Source: an uncultured Lachnospiraceae bacterium (GTDB lineage: Bacteria > Bacillota > Clostridia > Lachnospirales > Lachnospiraceae). From it: DNA of 64,000 nt. Position 1 is the first letter of the stretch, and every line of letters begins with the position of its first letter. The translations under genes were made by a program, and so were the position numbers. The notes under the pieces were generated by a model that worked only from the letters and a program-made list of their open reading frames with translations, made no database searches and was not told the DNA's origin. The stretch lies in NCBI GenBank assembly GCA_910577645.1, contig CAJTOL010000002.1:186001-250000 (forward strand), written 5' to 3'. This document shows positions 63,384-64,000 of the stretch, piece after piece.

Positions 63384-64000
63384 TCATTCCTCCACTCCCT
63401 GTCTGGCACAGATATCTTTTAAGCAGCACTTATGGCAGTAAGGCTTTGTCCGTGCCGTGCACACATCCCGGCCGTGAAATACCAGCCGGTGACAAAAGTC
63501 GCTTCCTTCCTCCGGCGGCACCAGCCTCCACAAAACCATTTCCACCTTCTTAGGCTCTTTTATGCCGTCTACCAGGCCCATACGGTTTACCAGGCGGATG
63601 CAGTGGGTGTCAGTGACAATTGCCGGTTTTCCAAACACGTCCCCCATAATCAGGTTGGCGCTTTTTCTTCCCACTCCCGGCAGCTTTAAAAGGGCGTTAA
63701 AATCATCAGGTACCTGGTCCCCATATTGTTCATGAAGGATTTTCATACAGGCGTTTATGTCCCTGGCCTTGCTTTTTCCCAGGCCGCAGGGGCGGACAAT
63801 GGCTTCTATATCCTCCACCTTTGCTTCTGCCAGGGCTGCAACGTCCGGGAATCTGGCATAAAGGTCTTCCACCACAATATTGACCCTGGCATCCGTACAT
63901 TGAGCCGCCAGCCGGACTCCCACCAAAAGCTTCCAGGCCTGGTTATAGTCCAGAGTGCAGCCTGCATCCGGGTACTCTTCCTTTAAGCGCCGGATGATCT
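63384..64000 (-). CDS. nth: Endonuclease III, N-terminus cut by window edge
   Basis: The reading frame is open to base 64000 (LLVGVRLAAQCTDARVNIVV and upstream CTLDYNQAWKLL), so the true start is outside. Helix-hairpin-helix LPGVGRKSANLIMGDV with catalytic Lys, then VTDTHCIRLVNRMGL with the catalytic Asp. C-terminal CTARTKPYCHKCCLKDIC is the 4Fe-4S ligand cluster. It removes oxidised pyrimidines and cleaves the strand. It is the first visible gene of the nth-sbcD-sbcC operon. Confidence 0.95.
   Translation of the reverse strand, partial: IIRRLKEEYPDAGCTLDYNQAWKLLVGVRLAAQCTDARVNIVVEDLYARFPDVAALAEAKVEDIEAIVRPCGLGKSKARDINACMKILHEQYGDQVPDDFNALLKLPGVGRKSANLIMGDVFGKPAIVTDTHCIRLVNRMGLVDGIKEPKKVEMVLWRLVPPEEGSDFCHRLVFHGRDVCTARTKPYCHKCCLKDICARQGVEE

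Noticed and set aside
1..64000. CRISPR array
   Set aside because: No regularly spaced direct repeats with unique spacers seen at any position.

Overview
The window looks like the chromosome of a spore-forming, anaerobic, low-to-moderate-GC Firmicute, most likely a Lachnospiraceae member (Clostridium cluster XIVa). This is inferred from a SigK-type sporulation sigma factor, Firmicute-style AGGAGG ribosome binding sites, a T-box in front of thrS, an L20-type leader in front of infC-rpmI-rplT, DUF975, DUF1540 and YjbR proteins, and an anaerobic (cobalt-early) cobalamin pathway. No rRNA, CRISPR array or convincing tRNA was seen.

Layout. 1-6.9 kb is accessory and partly decayed. It holds terminators, an SCP2-like ORF running into remnants of a Gfo/Idh/MocA oxidoreductase and a short-chain dehydrogenase, then intact yjbR-like and lipoprotein genes, a thrH-amidohydrolase operon, a truncated IS256-family transposase and two AT-rich unknown ORFs, one frameshifted. 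7-13 kb is housekeeping: sigK, infC-rpmI-rplT with its leader, a DUF1540 protein, an acyltransferase and thrS with a T-box. 13-30 kb carries a choline-binding-like repeat surface protein, topB, an HscC-type Hsp70 coupled to a very long TPR protein with a degenerate J domain, a secreted glycosidase-like protein, ilvE-AEC carrier, ybaK-MATE-acetamidase, DJ-1 and DUF975 genes. A CYTH gene at 30.4 kb is divergent.

30.9-46.1 kb is one unbroken minus-strand operon for cobalamin: cbiK, cbiD, cbiL, cbiF, cbiH, cbiJ, cbiET, cbiA, cobT, cobU, cobS, a second cobU-like gene, cbiB, cobD and a cbiP-cbiC fusion. It covers cobalt insertion, ring methylation and contraction, amidation and nucleotide-loop assembly. 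cbiG is not in the cluster, and the promoter-proximal leader is too short for a B12 riboswitch.

46-64 kb holds an HExxH membrane protein, an oxidoreductase, a 5'-truncated kinase-like fragment, a nitrilase-family protein, a DUF3298-like lipoprotein, an Lsa-type ABC-F gene with a leader peptide and attenuator, an Rpn-type nuclease gene beside a 276-bp palindromic repeat, a two-component system with an FtsX-type ABC exporter, an HTH/membrane-protein pair with operator repeats, and nth-sbcD-sbcC.

The most notable items are the palindromic repeat family (three loci), the ABC-F leader-peptide attenuator, the odd structure of the cobalamin operon, the Hsp70 plus HPD-less J/TPR pair, and the gene graveyard at the left end.
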